Positions 9,727-20,914 of a DNA stretch of 24,405 nt are shown here, piece by piece (positions within the stretch are counted from its first letter, which is position 1; each line of letters starts with the position of its first letter). The notes beneath the pieces are model-generated. The model saw only the letters and a program-made list of their open reading frames with translations. It did no database searches and was not told the DNA's origin. Position numbers and translations under genes: made by a program. The stretch lies in contig JADHZB010000909.1 in the NCBI GenBank assembly GCA_015657535.1, positions 2,460 through 26,864 on the forward strand, written 5' to 3'. This DNA is from Nephromyces sp. MM_2019 (Eukaryota > Apicomplexa > Aconoidasida > Nephromycida).

Positions 9727-10479
9727 GGCATGAAGTAATATTTTTGCTTCACAAGGAGTTACATCATGTAACATGAATTGAGATGGAAAAAAAAGATTCT
9801 ACATCATGGTGATGATAATGAAATTGATGCATGCTTAAAAGCGGGAGCTGACTATGCGGTAGAGAAGTACTACTTATTCTCTAGTCGCAACACCTAAATT
9901 ATGCAACTACGTAGCGATGCTGGATCATGACAGATTAAAAGAATCTGCACGCACACGCACAGAGATATGATCACTACTCTGGTTTTATGCTTAGGCATGC
10001 TAATCTAATTGGTAGTGAGTCTTTCTTTTAAGCCTCTGCAGTCGGTGCTACGGCATATACTATACATCAAAAGTGCTTACCACTGGTATTTTAATATTTT
10101 TCTAGCGGCATTAGTTTCAGAGAGGTTTAAAACTTGAGTAGGCATCGCTTTCTTGCTCTTGAAAACTGAGCTCATTTCAGTATAGTAACCTTTTACATAA
10201 GACTACTACTATGCATGATCTGTATATATAAGTTCATTTTCATATACTAGTACTAGCATGGTAATTACTTGTTTCTGCAATACGGTATATATACTTAGCA
10301 GAAGAAGTTTCAGTATACTATATTCTTGAGTCCAGAAACTAACGTGCAGAGAGTACAAGTAAAATTTCCCTTTTGAAAGAAAATGTGGTAGATACTTTAT
10401 CAAAAACTAATGAATACTTAATCATGCACATGCCAATACAATGCTAAGCGCACTATATTCGGCATATAACTGAGCTCAC

Positions 10480-10740
10480 GCACACTGATGTATTCACTTA
10501 GCATATGACAGGGATAATATAAGAACACCTTCACTCAGCTTGTGGTTGAAGTCACATGCACACACGTATTCATTCAGGGCATGACTGGGATCGCACACAC
10601 ATTTCAGTAAGTGTGTTACCAGCATCGCATTAAACACCTACGTTCAGCGCTTCCTTTGGGATCACACGTACACACATTCAGTCCGCACGAAACTAAGGCG
10701 AGGAACACGCACACACTTAACTCAAGATGTGATAAACTCA
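10480..10740. repeat. Degenerate CA-containing repeats
   Basis: Loose recurrences of CACACGTATTCATTCAG, GATCGCACACACATTTCAG and GATCACACGTACACACATTCAG at uneven 45-100-base spacing. They resemble the CA-rich repeat DNA at 1960-2130. No coding signal. Confidence 0.5.
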
Positions 10741-13700
10741 CACTAATATACATGAAGACAACGTAATTACACAATATAAAACAAAGAAATACTCGCTAAT
10801 TGACTGCAAAAAGGCCTCCTAATTCTAATTTAGTTAGCCACACGCACACACTACGGGATAGCCCATGCTTCAGGCTACACATCGATCATACGCCGTCACT
10901 AATGTCTAGTAAACCGGCGAATGATGCTCGGTAGGTCTGCGAGTGTATAAGCACTACCTCTCCATGACAGCGGGTACATGCTCTCATACACTTCCAATAA
11001 GTTTACAAGCCTATTCCATACGTATCTATCGGCTATAGGCATGTGATACTGCAAATTCGGTTCACGTTCAATTTTTTTTATATTTGAGGGTAATCAAGTT
11101 ATTTATCAATTTAAGGCCTCAAAGGTAATCGAGGAAGGTGTGATTTGCATCTCTATCGATGCACTGGTAGTACAAGAAAGGTCTAACATGTAATGATAGG
11201 CTGTCTCTCTTTTCTGGAAGCTGATATGCTATTATTTACCAGGAAGAAGAAGCAGAGGTAAGGATAGTCATCAGCTTCGAATCTGCGTTCATACCTAAAC
11301 TTATAAAAAATTTAGGCAATGTAAATGGGAGGGATTAGCCACTAAGAGCGCACCTAGAAGAGAATAATGATAAATCGAACTTCGCATGTAGATGTATCCA
11401 GCGCTTGGAATTCTGTGGCTCCATGTTAGCGGTGCACCTTCAAGTCTCACTCGACGTCTACGTTGCCGGGTTGACTTCTCCAAACTTCGGCATTTTAATA
11501 CTTCGGTGATAATACACATAATGCCAGGGGGTTTAGAAAAAGTGTCCATTTCTGATTGGTAAATGAAGCGAGAGAGATACATCGTATTCCATGTGCATAC
11601 CATATTAGAGGGTGTACTATATTTGCTCTTCTAGCATTAAGCTGTATACGTAGTTCATTCCGCCTATGCGAGTGCTTATCCATAGTATGTAGAAGCGCTG
11701 CTGGGTAGAAGTGAGCTTGCTTGATGATGAATGTGCCATAGCGCAACAGAGCTTTTTTGGTGATACACAAGTGTATTCATAGGCACGTGCGCTGTGTTGG
11801 TAAGTATGATATGCAAGTACGAGGAGATGTGCCACTGTGGATTATAGCTTGACGTGTATTTTGGACAAATTTTTTTCTTGTAGCAAACATGTGTATTTCA
11901 ATGAAGTTCATGTCCCAATATTTGCATAATATCTACGATTTTTTCTAAGCATGATCGTGCTGAAAAGTATGCAGAATTTCCCCGAAAATGAGGTTGGGTA
12001 CAGAGTTCCCCAGTTTATTGATTGTTTTTGAGCGGGTCCGTCCACATGGTACAGGGGTGCCTACCTTCAAACTGGACGCTACCTCTGCAAAAAGCCGCGC
12101 CTAATAGCGTTTAGATACATAATGGGATTCATACGAAACTTCATGCGCGTGCATGTGTTCCTTGCCCCCTTACTCCACTATTTATGCAGTGTGAAATGTT
12201 TGAGAAAAATCCCTGTGCTACAGAGAAGAGCGCAAGTAGCGGTAAAAAAAATAATGCCCTATGTTTTCGTCTTGCATATGTAATTTAGGGGCAAGATTCA
12301 AGCCCCATGATAGCTTTTTCTACGGTTTTCATTTGCGCTAGGCTTATACAGCGCTTTTTATTGGTTCCATGCGAAGGATGCCCGTCCTACGCCTTTGTAG
12401 CAAGCATGGCTGGCAAGTTTTGCGAGTAGTAAACGCTTTAGAGCTGTTGAAGATTGAATACAGCGACGAGGAGTGTTCTCTCCAATATTTCCGCTGTACT
12501 CGAGCTTCATGCGTGTACTTTGGAACAAAATTCATGACTAAATTTCGCAAATCGAGCATTTAGAGGTATTTGTTCTCACCTTAAAAAGACTTTGATATAG
12601 GCCTTTAATTTCTTCTGTGATTATCTACATGTAAGTGAATCTATGCTTCTAGCTATGTCACGACAGAATATAATTGCGCTTCCGCTCATGTGACTTCATC
12701 TTGCTCTCCCTATATGCATCCTCTAGGCTTCGCCATGCAACAATTGTACGCAAATTAAGTCCTCTTCACCTACGCTTCAGGTAAACTCCAAAACAGTCTC
12801 GACACCTATATGTTATAACTTAGAGAAAAAACCGGTTCTTTCAGCCGTCCTGCACAAACTTCTTAAGGCTTCCCTGCAGCAAACCTCATTTATCTGCTGC
12901 ACCTGTTCAGAGGCTCAAATTCCGGCCTAGCAAGCATAGGCTTAGCCTCTGTCTTTTGCTCTTACACGGAGTTCGAGGTACTGCCCACATTTAAAGGTGA
13001 GAAATCCTCATATAAAAGCAACGGCTCCTTCATGCTTCCTCCAAACTGTCAATCTAATGCTAGTGACTTACATCTACACCGGTGCGCAGCTACAGGTATT
13101 GATGTAAAATTTCTTGTTGTTCGAAGAATAAGACACTGCATGTTATACGGAGAAGCAGCGTATCCGCACACTCAGCATAATAGCATCAAAAAGTTGAGAT
13201 GCTGTACACTGCTTCAAAGGGGGTAGCTCTTATATCTGATTCATTCAACTTGTATAATGTGTCACCTAGTGCATTGCTGCTACCATTATTGCTCAGATAA
13301 TTGCTACGCTGCCGAAGAGGACCCCCTCATCAACATAAGATATGCCGTTTAAATAGAAGGACTTCACGGCGACGATTTTCTCGTGCCACATTCCTAGCAT
13401 CACAAGTGGCGCACCTTTACTTATGATTACACTAAGAAGCGGCATGATGTACTAAATTGTCACCCTTTCCTTTGCACGAGAAGGTAGAGGGCTAGTCATA
13501 ACATTAGAGCCTATTACGTATCTAATGACCTGCCGCTGAGCTAATGCGCTGGAAGATCGAGATTTAAATGTTCAACATGATTTTTAAGTAAATTCAAGGC
13601 AAGCAACTTGTATGATAGAGCTGGTCTTGGAGGTGCTTTTGAGCTAACACAACGGATATTCCTTTTTGCATATATTATAGCATATGAGAGGCTTACCTAG

Positions 13701-14232
13701 GCGGGAAGTAGCAAATAAGTGAGCTGTTGCAGTTTATAGTAGCTCACCGTAAGACACGTGCTCCACAGATTATCGCAAGACAGAAAATGTCTTTTTCTAG
13801 CGTGCTATATGCAAGGCATATCAGGATCAAGTGGAAGTGCTCATCAAGTCACCCACGTTGCTGAATAGGCCACCATAAAGATTATATCTGACTTCAGGCT
13901 CATAGCTTAGAAATGGCCTATTATAATAGGAGCTGAGGATTTCAGCATTACTTATTGCATCAGGAAATTTAATAATAAGTCTTTTCAAGTATCAAATAAC
14001 CATATCCCTTACTAGGTCAAACTTCACAAAAAGAAGCTGCGCAACTCTTGCAAATGGTATAGAATACTCCAGAGTAGGCCAGCAATCTCGCTTGTGCATA
14101 CACAATTAGGCAACTACGCGCATTCATCGTAAAAGCTAATAAAAAATAAAGCTACTAAGTATAGGTGCTGTCACAAGCACCGATTTGAGTGTAGCAAAGT
14201 ACCACAAAACAAGCTGGCTGAATACGTAACCA

Positions 14233-15900
14233 ATGAGAGTCTTATCAAAAGCTACATTTTCAATTCCCATTTCTCCACAAACTACTGACGATGATGTGGA
14301 GGCTAGGACTTTACAAGCTGAAGTTTCGGAACTCAGCGAACTAATCAAAGCATTGGAGATGGAATTGACAAAAGCGCACCGAAAGATTGAGGAGAAGGAC
14401 ACCATCCAGAAGAATCTAGAAAACATCATTCATCTGAAGACACAAGACCTAAAAGAACACAAGGCACGTACAAGGGATAACCATAAGAAGGAAGTCTCCA
14501 TTGTTAGGGAGAACAATCAGCTTAAAGATCATATCTTAGACTTACAGCAGCAGATTGATTATTTAAAGAGTCCCTTCTGCAGAAGGCACACAACCTCCTC
14601 TACTTGCGCAACTAGTCTAGAAAGAGATGAGAGCCCCGAGACCTCTCATAATTCGTTTGATTATTCGGGTGAGCAGGACGACTACAGCAGGCAGGAGAAG
14701 CTATCGTCGGAAGGCCCTTCACAATATTTAGGAATGAGCTGGGAGCTTGAATGTTACAGGCAAGAACTGCAGGCCCTTCAAACGAGTAAAATTAACTTGG
14801 AGGATGAAAACTGCACCCTAAAAGCACAGATGAGCTATATTAACATGGCAAGCCGGGAAAAACCTTATGTACTTGCCATAGCAACAGAAGCTCCCACCTT
14901 TGAAGAATCAATCGGATTACCGCATAACACATCATACCTAAAGAGAAATGATTCCGAAATTCAACGCAGCACCGAGGGTAGCAACAATGAACTAGGCGAA
15001 AATGGGTCCTCGATAAGTGATGGGGATGGTATGTGCACACGCGGGGATGCCTCGAACGAGTTAACAGCGTTTCAACTTCAACTTTCCACGGAACATAATA
15101 GGCAAAATAGCCAACCTTTGAACTCGCATTATCCACGCGAGGATGCCATCCCTTCGCTGCAGAGTGAACTGCAGCAAGGATTTTTTCGGAGCGCGGCGAA
15201 TATCTTAACTTCCAAGGGATGCATTGGCCAAGACACGGATACAACAATAGCTCCTGTGCCTGCAAGCAGTGCATCAGAAATTGACCCTAATACAAAGATA
15301 TCTAACAATACAGGAACCTCACTAGCGGCAGAAAATTGCTCAATAGTTCATCCTTCAAGGATCGAGTTTACTAACCAATCTACAAACTACCTTGGGGAGG
15401 TCGGAAAGATTATTCAACAGAGTGAAGCTAGTTCATCCCCTCAGAAAGCTTTATTAGATGGAGCTAAGCCAGAAAGCAGCTGGAGACATGCCTTTAATAA
15501 AGGTGGGTTTAGCGTTACCAATATCCTGAAAGAAAATATTGGTGTGCCTTCCCTTGCTACCAGTATCTTGCTTTGCAGGAAAAGTTCTACGGACCGTTAT
15601 TTACCTTTCTTAGAAGAGGCTACTGTTTCTACTCAAGAACTTGCTGGCTGCCCGAGTCTGGAGGGAGGAGATTCTGACTTTTTAGGTGAGGCGTGCCCCC
15701 TGCTAACACACGGCTCTAGCAAATACAACTGCGAAACCCCATCGAATAGTTCTCCTTCAATGCAGAGATACTCTACAGTGTGTAGCGTACTTCTTAGGAC
15801 TTGGTACGGCGCCGGCGACGCTCTGCGTGCAGTTTGCTCGTTAACCTTAAGCTGCTTAGGGCGCCCTAAGGCGGCAAAGCAGCTTCTGCGCACATCTTGA
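14233..15900 (+). CDS. Hypothetical 555-residue coiled-coil protein, single exon
   Basis: The longest open frame of the window, with TAA just upstream in frame (14227-14229) and TGA at the end. ATG 14233 is the first start; Met43 (gagATGGAA) has a better context, so the N-terminus is not certain. Residues ~22-112 are a clear heptad coiled coil rich in Glu/Lys/Leu (for example ELSELIKALEMELTKAHRKI, later NNQLKDHILDLQQQIDYLK). A second short coiled coil is at about 170-205 (WELECYRQELQALQ). Residues ~210-480 are Ser/Thr/Asn/Gln-rich and probably disordered. The last ~45 residues are basic and amphipathic (LLRTWYGAGDALRAVCSLTL) and end in LLRTS. There is no signal peptide, transmembrane segment or catalytic motif. 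A scaffold or cytoskeletal role is possible from composition only; I do not recognise a family. The open frame over 1.6 kb makes it very likely real. Confidence 0.75.
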   Translation: MRVLSKATFSIPISPQTTDDDVEARTLQAEVSELSELIKALEMELTKAHRKIEEKDTIQKNLENIIHLKTQDLKEHKARTRDNHKKEVSIVRENNQLKDHILDLQQQIDYLKSPFCRRHTTSSTCATSLERDESPETSHNSFDYSGEQDDYSRQEKLSSEGPSQYLGMSWELECYRQELQALQTSKINLEDENCTLKAQMSYINMASREKPYVLAIATEAPTFEESIGLPHNTSYLKRNDSEIQRSTEGSNNELGENGSSISDGDGMCTRGDASNELTAFQLQLSTEHNRQNSQPLNSHYPREDAIPSLQSELQQGFFRSAANILTSKGCIGQDTDTTIAPVPASSASEIDPNTKISNNTGTSLAAENCSIVHPSRIEFTNQSTNYLGEVGKIIQQSEASSSPQKALLDGAKPESSWRHAFNKGGFSVTNILKENIGVPSLATSILLCRKSSTDRYLPFLEEATVSTQELAGCPSLEGGDSDFLGEACPLLTHGSSKYNCETPSNSSPSMQRYSTVCSVLLRTWYGAGDALRAVCSLTLSCLGRPKAAKQLLRTS

Positions 15901-16935
15901 AGTTAGGTTATGATGCGGTGATGAGAGGGATTTAAGTATACCATTAATAGGCAAGCAAAACAAGTGCCTTCCATCGGAGCGCAAGCAATGTAGCGGTAGG
16001 CTTGGGGCCTCAAATATGAGATTCGACATTATCTAGGGGGTTTAAGTGCAGGTCGGGTCACTCGTGAAAGGATAACAGGATCGACTAAGCAGCAGAGTGA
16101 GGAGCGCCCTTGTTCTTCACTTCTACTAATGCATGTAATTTTTTATACCTTGCAAAGCTTCATAAAATATTACACTAGATAAATCCCCTTTGGGCTAACA
16201 ACTAGTTGGCAGAATTTATGCCCGCTTCCCCTTTTCCATGTTTCTCTAAATTTTGTGATGAAAGCATATAGAAATGTTTTCAAGAAGCCATTGCTTTTCA
16301 CATGGCTATGGCTATTTTTCTGAAGATCCCACGAACAAAAATGCTGAAAAGCGATACTTGCATGTATGCCAATATCTAAGTGTGCAGCTAAGTGTGCAAC
16401 TATACGCAAACTGTTTATAACCGTATCTCCAGAAAAATGGTATACCGTTTTTTGAAACTTGTTGTATGACCAGGTAGTCAATAAGTGGCCAGCCTTAGGG
16501 CGTCGTTTGACCTCACTAACCCGCTATAAACCCTACTTCATTCTGCTTGTGTGTTTCCTCACGCTTTCCCCGTATAATATTCCTCTGTACTTGATCTATT
16601 GCTGATTTCTTCTTGCACTATATACATGCTGCTCAGCGTGTGAAAGTGCATGGATACCAATTCAGAAGCGGGCAATGGTAGAATTTACTCGAATAACGGT
16701 TGTCTACAATTTTAAACTTGTTTTTTCTGCAAATTAGCCCAGCTATCTACGCCTGACGCCTGAAAAAAATATTCCGCACCAAAAATTTAGGGACTGAATC
16801 ATAAAAATAAAGCGTCACGAGAGGCTCTTGTGTGTTAGCTAGCTTCATTTGAGCACGAAAAAAGGCACAGTAAGCGGAAATCTTGGTAAACGTTCTGCGA
16901 GGAAGAAATATATTTTAATCACTTCGGATAGCTTG
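15901..16935. other. Spacer between the coiled-coil gene and the - strand gene
   Basis: AT-leaning DNA without repeats of note. A - strand open frame (16481-16170, 103 codons, beginning at TTG not ATG) has a protein-like middle (VAHLAAHLDIGIHASIAFQH) but no splice signals that fit and no family, so I do not call it a gene. No RNA gene seen. Confidence 0.4.
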
Positions 16936-19380
16936 TCAATATTTTTTCAAAGCATTCGCCGCCTCGGGATGGGCAGGGAAGTTTTTTTCGTTACCCTGCA
17001 GATAAATCATCTGCTTTCGTGACAACTGGCAAGGATCCCTTAGAGCTTTACACAAGTTAAGTAGTCGAGCACCAAAAAGTAACTTCACTGTGGCATCAGC
17101 TGCTGTCGAAGGAAAAAAAATATACTTGAGCAAAGACGCTTTGAAAAAAAAGGCCCATTGCAAGCAAAATTATCATAGTGGTGATATCCACATGAGAAAA
17201 CTACAAAGCAACCTCTTATCCCACACCTGTCCCAGCAAGTGTTTTCCTTTTCCGCGTTTTGAGAAAGAAACTCGAGGCTGATGATGATACTGACATTCCC
17301 TGTACCGTCATGATGCTCATTAAAATTTCGCGGAAAAAATACAATTCTGATTCATTCCCCTAGCATTTAATCTAGCCACTGACTAATGTAATCGTTTATA
17401 AGAACTGGTCCGAAGAAGAAAATGCCGCCAAACATATCATGATGTCCGTAAATGCTCAAATTTACAAGAAGTTTTGCATTCATTGCCAAAAAGTCTGCAA
17501 CGAGTTGGTTTCTAATACTTTGTTTTTTAGCTTTTCAAGTTCTGTAGTGGATGCAGTGTTTTCAACGAGCTACTTTCAGCAGAAATGAAAGTCATGGACG
17601 TCCGGTGGTCTAGTTATCCGCTGATGGCAGAAGTAATTTGACTGTGCAAAGATAAATTGGAATTCTGTACATTGAAGAATTGGCCTTGTCCAAAAGGTTT
17701 CTACGAGCTATTACCGGTTCCAACATCTATGATTAAATCAATAACCTCTTAAAATTTTTTTAAACTTATATGCTACCAGCAGGCTGCACTTTTGCTCCCT
17801 ACTCCAGATGCAATTTTGCAGGGAAACAAAGTGCGCGGGGGGGAATAAGCATAAATTTACAGTCCTCATGACCACGTTAGAAAACGCGAAAGTGAAAAAC
17901 GACACTTGTGTGTGGGCATTAGAAAACGCCCACGCACAAGAATCACACCTGCCTCTGGGCTCAAATAAGAACAAATAATCTATTGAAGAATCTGTACGCA
18001 GATTAAAACTCTTTTGATAAGGGCTTTGTTCTCAGCCAAGTTGGTAAGGCATAAATGTGAAACTCGATGAAGCTTGCGCTACCACTGCCCCCTTAACAGC
18101 AAATTAAAGCTTCAGTGACCCGAATGTTAAGAATGGATTCACAGTATAATACTCAAAAAAAACACAAAACACAATGCTCATAAAAAAAGTCACCTCACGC
18201 GTCAACTAGTTATTCAAGTGATACAATTGCGACTAGTTTGTAAGACAATTATGATTGAGAAAAAATGCTGTGAGAGGCACGTTAAATTTGGGCTGCCATG
18301 ATATTTTGGTCCCTATCATTGGGGTTGCGTTATCATCAGTAGTGCAAAGCTAGACGGCACTGTATTTTCCACGTTCGTACTAAAAGAAAAAAAGGATATC
18401 GCATCTTGCAGCGAAAACGAGTAAATCATGGATTCAATGTGCAAGTGTGGTAGAGTAGAGGATCGTTTCAATTCCCCCTGTAAGTTCCACTCACTTCATA
18501 TGCATTTTCTTCGAAAATCCTGCGGAAATAACTACGGGAAAAACTACTTTCGAGCGTGAGTCCTGTTTCGAGTTTTTATTCTAAGTCTGTTGGTTTGCCC
18601 TCCCCACCGGCACCACATTTTAACCTATAATAGCAGGGAGGTCCCACATATCAGCGTTGGGTGTTTATTTTGGACTATAAATACAACATCCAAAGCTGCC
18701 AGATTATCCCGTGCCGAGTCACCCACCCGGGAATCCTACGTTGCCACCGTTTTGCTCTTATAAAAGGAGTGGCCTTTAGACCCTTGCCGCTAGCCTTTCA
18801 AACTGGCCAAGCCACTTTTACTCTTTCTTATCTCCCGCAAGTTGTCTGGTTTCTGGATCCCATGCAAACCCCTGGAATGAGATACCCTCTATATATACAT
18901 GACCCGGTTTCACACACATGTCCCACACGATTCCTTCGCGAAAAATGATAAGGAAATTTCACTGTTGAGCTTCCATCCCAATATACAGTACTCCTTAGAG
19001 AGTTTTCTGGTGCATATACACTGTTTTCTATGATAATAAACAGAATTGTACAAGGATATATATACTCCTGTTGCCGTCATTTTATACTTAGTTGGTTATA
19101 AACCGCTTGGATTAGTCTCATTGCCTGTCCCATCGTGTAAGTACTCATGCTTAGATCATCCACCCCGAAAACTGTTATTAATAAATACGCACATATATCA
19201 CGGCTTGGTGAGTGTGAGAAACAGTGATTTCCACGTAATGAAAATACAGGGAAACTGCTTCTGAATTTTGCAGCGATCATCCATAGCTCCAAAGACGTTA
19301 GTCTTTAGATGTTTTTGATGTCTTACTACCGCCTTGACTTTGTCTTTGTTATCGCGCTTGCTACCATCTGCTGCTGCCAT
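16936..19380 (-). CDS. Probable small multi-exon gene, unknown product (model incomplete)
   Basis: Start: ATG 19380 in a strong context (aaaaaaaATGGCAGC) encodes MAAADGSKRDNKDKVKAV, with a good donor gtaaga at 19326 (alternatively reading on to gtattt at 19247). End: exon 17102-16936, after the acceptor tttttccttcgacag, encodes DATVKLLFGARLLNLCKALR, continues to SRKQMIYLQGNEKNF and ends ANALKKY before TGA. The preceding exon 17277-17227 joins in phase (SSFFLKTRKRKTLAGT). Between these lie plausible small exons: 18519-18495 (25 bases, acceptor tttccgcag, donor gtgagt), one from 18379 after the acceptor ttttcttttag, and one from 17404 (LINDYISQWLD frame). The middle cannot be resolved by eye, and a rival frame in exon 17277-17227 would end early. 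Lysine-rich N-terminus, no domain recognised. It could also be two short genes. Confidence 0.4.
17905..17940. other. 13-bp hairpin (12 Watson-Crick pairs plus one wobble), 10-base loop
   Basis: cttgtgtgtgggc (17905-17917), loop attagaaaac, gcccacgcacaag (17928-17940). The loop motif TTAGAAAACGC is repeated just upstream at 17877-17887. It lies inside the span of the unresolved - strand gene, probably in an intron. Confidence 0.75.
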
Positions 19381-20082
19381 TTTTTTTCTATACCATAGCG
19401 TCGCGCCGCATATGAAACCATAGTTTGCCCGAAAAAAAAAGGTTTCTCACGAAAACAAGGTTTCTCGCGAAACCAAAGAATCCTGCACTCCGTTTACTTG
19501 TGTTTAATACTTGGGTAAGCCTTTTTATAGTCTACAATGCGTACTTATTTTTTTTTTGCATGAAACTCCTTTTACTCATACTGGAGATGTTCTGTGCTGA
19601 TACTGCTCGTCAATTATTGAAGGAATGGATGTGTCTTGATGATATCGCGAATGAAAAACATTACTTTCTTTAACTTTCAGTTATTCAATTTTTTTACTTC
19701 ACTAGCGTTCTCAAATTGGTTGATTTGAATCTAGATTCTGTACTATTTTTGCCTGGTTGCATCCGCGGAGGATGTCGATATGTGGTTATTTATTCGTTCT
19801 CTCCTTAAAGAAGGGGTTCATAAGCCATATTGTGTTTATCATAGAGACTCCCTGAAGCTTGTTGCTCTGCAGTAACCTTTCATCTATATTCAACTTCTGC
19901 GCAACCCTTCTTTTCAAGTTAGGCTTTTCATCAAGTTTAATTTTTTATAGCCTACAGCGCATCAAATTAAAAATTATTTAAAAAAAAATAATTTCACTCT
20001 TTCAAGAGGAGCGATACTTTTTTTAAAAAATATTTTAACCCGCGCCAGAGTCAAAAGTTTTTCTCATTCGCTCGGTACTCTT
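19381..20082. other. Spacer, T-rich, with a weak + strand open frame
   Basis: Besides the palindromic pair, a + strand frame with no ATG start (19425-19673) ends in FCADTARQLLKEWMCLDDIA and a few more residues before TAA. A donor-like gtaagc at 19515 and a T-rich stretch before 19587 could make 19587-19673 a terminal exon, but no partner exon is evident. The rest is AT-rich (poly-A/T near 19975-20035). Confidence 0.35.
19439..19474. promoter_or_regulatory. Tandem pair of 18-base palindromic elements
   Basis: aaggtttctcacgaaaac (19439-19456) is followed directly by aaggtttctcgcgaaacc (19457-19474). The second copy contains the inverted repeat GGTTTC-TCGC-GAAACC. The pair lies about 60-95 bases upstream of the - strand ATG at 19380, in the position of a promoter element. 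Binding-site function is inference. Confidence 0.55.
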
Positions 20083-20327
20083 TTACACCTCGCTATACCA
20101 GTGGCTTTGCTCTTCATCATCACGAAGATCACTGGCTAAGCTTCTTCTACCCTTTGAACGACTACTGCTCGTCATCAATGAATTTTTTGTGGGAAATCTT
20201 GAAGAGGCTGGAATAAAGAAGTTTTCTACTTTTAAAGATTTCCTCATTTTTTTGCCTTGACAACTATGTGATTTTGTATTTCCACTTGTTTTAGTAGAGC
20301 GATAAGGGGAGTTTGTACGTATTTTTC
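20083..20327 (-). CDS. Putative terminal exon of a basic, serine-rich protein
   Basis: On the - strand, after acceptor gaatagctag, a frame entered at +2 stays open for 80 codons to TAA (20085-20083). It reads KIRTNSPYRSTKTSGNTK, then GKKMRKSLKVENFFIPASSR, then SSSRSKGRRSLASDLRDDEE, ending WYSEV. Composition (Ser/Lys/Arg-rich, acidic patch at the end) suits a disordered nuclear-type tail. An in-frame ATG (20244) could alternatively give a complete 54-residue protein. The opposite strand is also open here but would encode an implausible Leu/Phe-rich peptide. No upstream exon or family was identified. Confidence 0.35.
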
Positions 20328-20580
20328 CTAGCTATTCAATCTTTTAAACTTCGGTGTTGATTCTTCTGGATTCTATAGCTGTCTTCAAAGTTCCTTTCGC
20401 ATTTCTTCATATTTATCTTTCTCGTGGTTAACAAAACTTGTTTGTGAAGTAAGCAAGCCTTATTTAGTTTTGTCTACTTTTGAATGCTTTAGCTTGTAGG
20501 ATCTCCAGAGATTTTAATTGAAAAATTGCAAGCGGTGAGATGAATTTTGAAGACCAAGTTGAAGTAATATGAGGTGTTTC

Positions 20581-20599
20581 AGGTTTATCAAATAAACCT
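20581..20599. other. Short perfect hairpin aggttta-tcaaa-taaacct
   Basis: Seven-base arms and a five-base loop, in AT-rich DNA about 320 bases upstream of the At4g15545-like start. A further aggttta copy lies at about 20648. It could be a transcript-end structure or chance. Confidence 0.3.
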
Positions 20600-20914
20600 G
20601 AATAATATTGAACCCAAAAAAAGTCACACGTCTAATTCGCTGAAAATAGGTTTATTCTGGATTTATCAAAAATGCCTTAAATCATTGAGTTTTGATTGGA
20701 GATAAACGCATAAAAGAGGATTTTTCATTGAAAATTTTTTTATAAGCACACATCTTCGACCTCCATGCACTACACACACACGCATCTTGGGAGCCCATGC
20801 CTTCATTTTTTAAACTCCATAGGGTTACCGTGGATGAAAAATAATTAAAGGAGGAGACAATAGGTGAACTTGAAGATATCAACATCGTCTGCTAAAGAAT
20901 CATAGTGTACCTCC

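Larger units (their letters stand above)
7986..14232. other. ~6.2 kb region without a convincing gene
   Basis: No frame above 100 residues and no recognisable domain on either strand. It holds a hairpin (8072-8113), an 80-base tandem duplication (8158-8320), CA-flavoured degenerate repeats (10480-10740) and AT-rich filler. Isolated splice-like signals exist, for example tttttccttttgcag ending at 9540, but the adjoining frames do not chain into a gene. Small frames at 8836-8997, 11301-11835, 12369-12563 and 13032-13226 have no family signal. A gene of many tiny exons could be missed here. Confidence 0.5.

Noticed and set aside
12369..12563. 64-residue + strand frame MRRMPVLRLCSKHGW
   Set aside because: Complete and protein-like in composition, but short, overlapped by an open frame on the other strand and unsupported by domain or context.
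14840..15893. - strand frames of 144 and 86 residues
   Set aside because: Shadows of the 555-residue + strand coding frame.
18020..18085. A-box-like ctcagccaagttggtaaggca
   Set aside because: Resembles a tRNA D arm, but there is no B box, anticodon stem or T-run downstream.
18661..18948. 95-residue + strand frame preceded by TATA-like sequences
   Set aside because: No ATG in good context, no domain, and it falls inside the span of the - strand gene model. Chance openness is likely.
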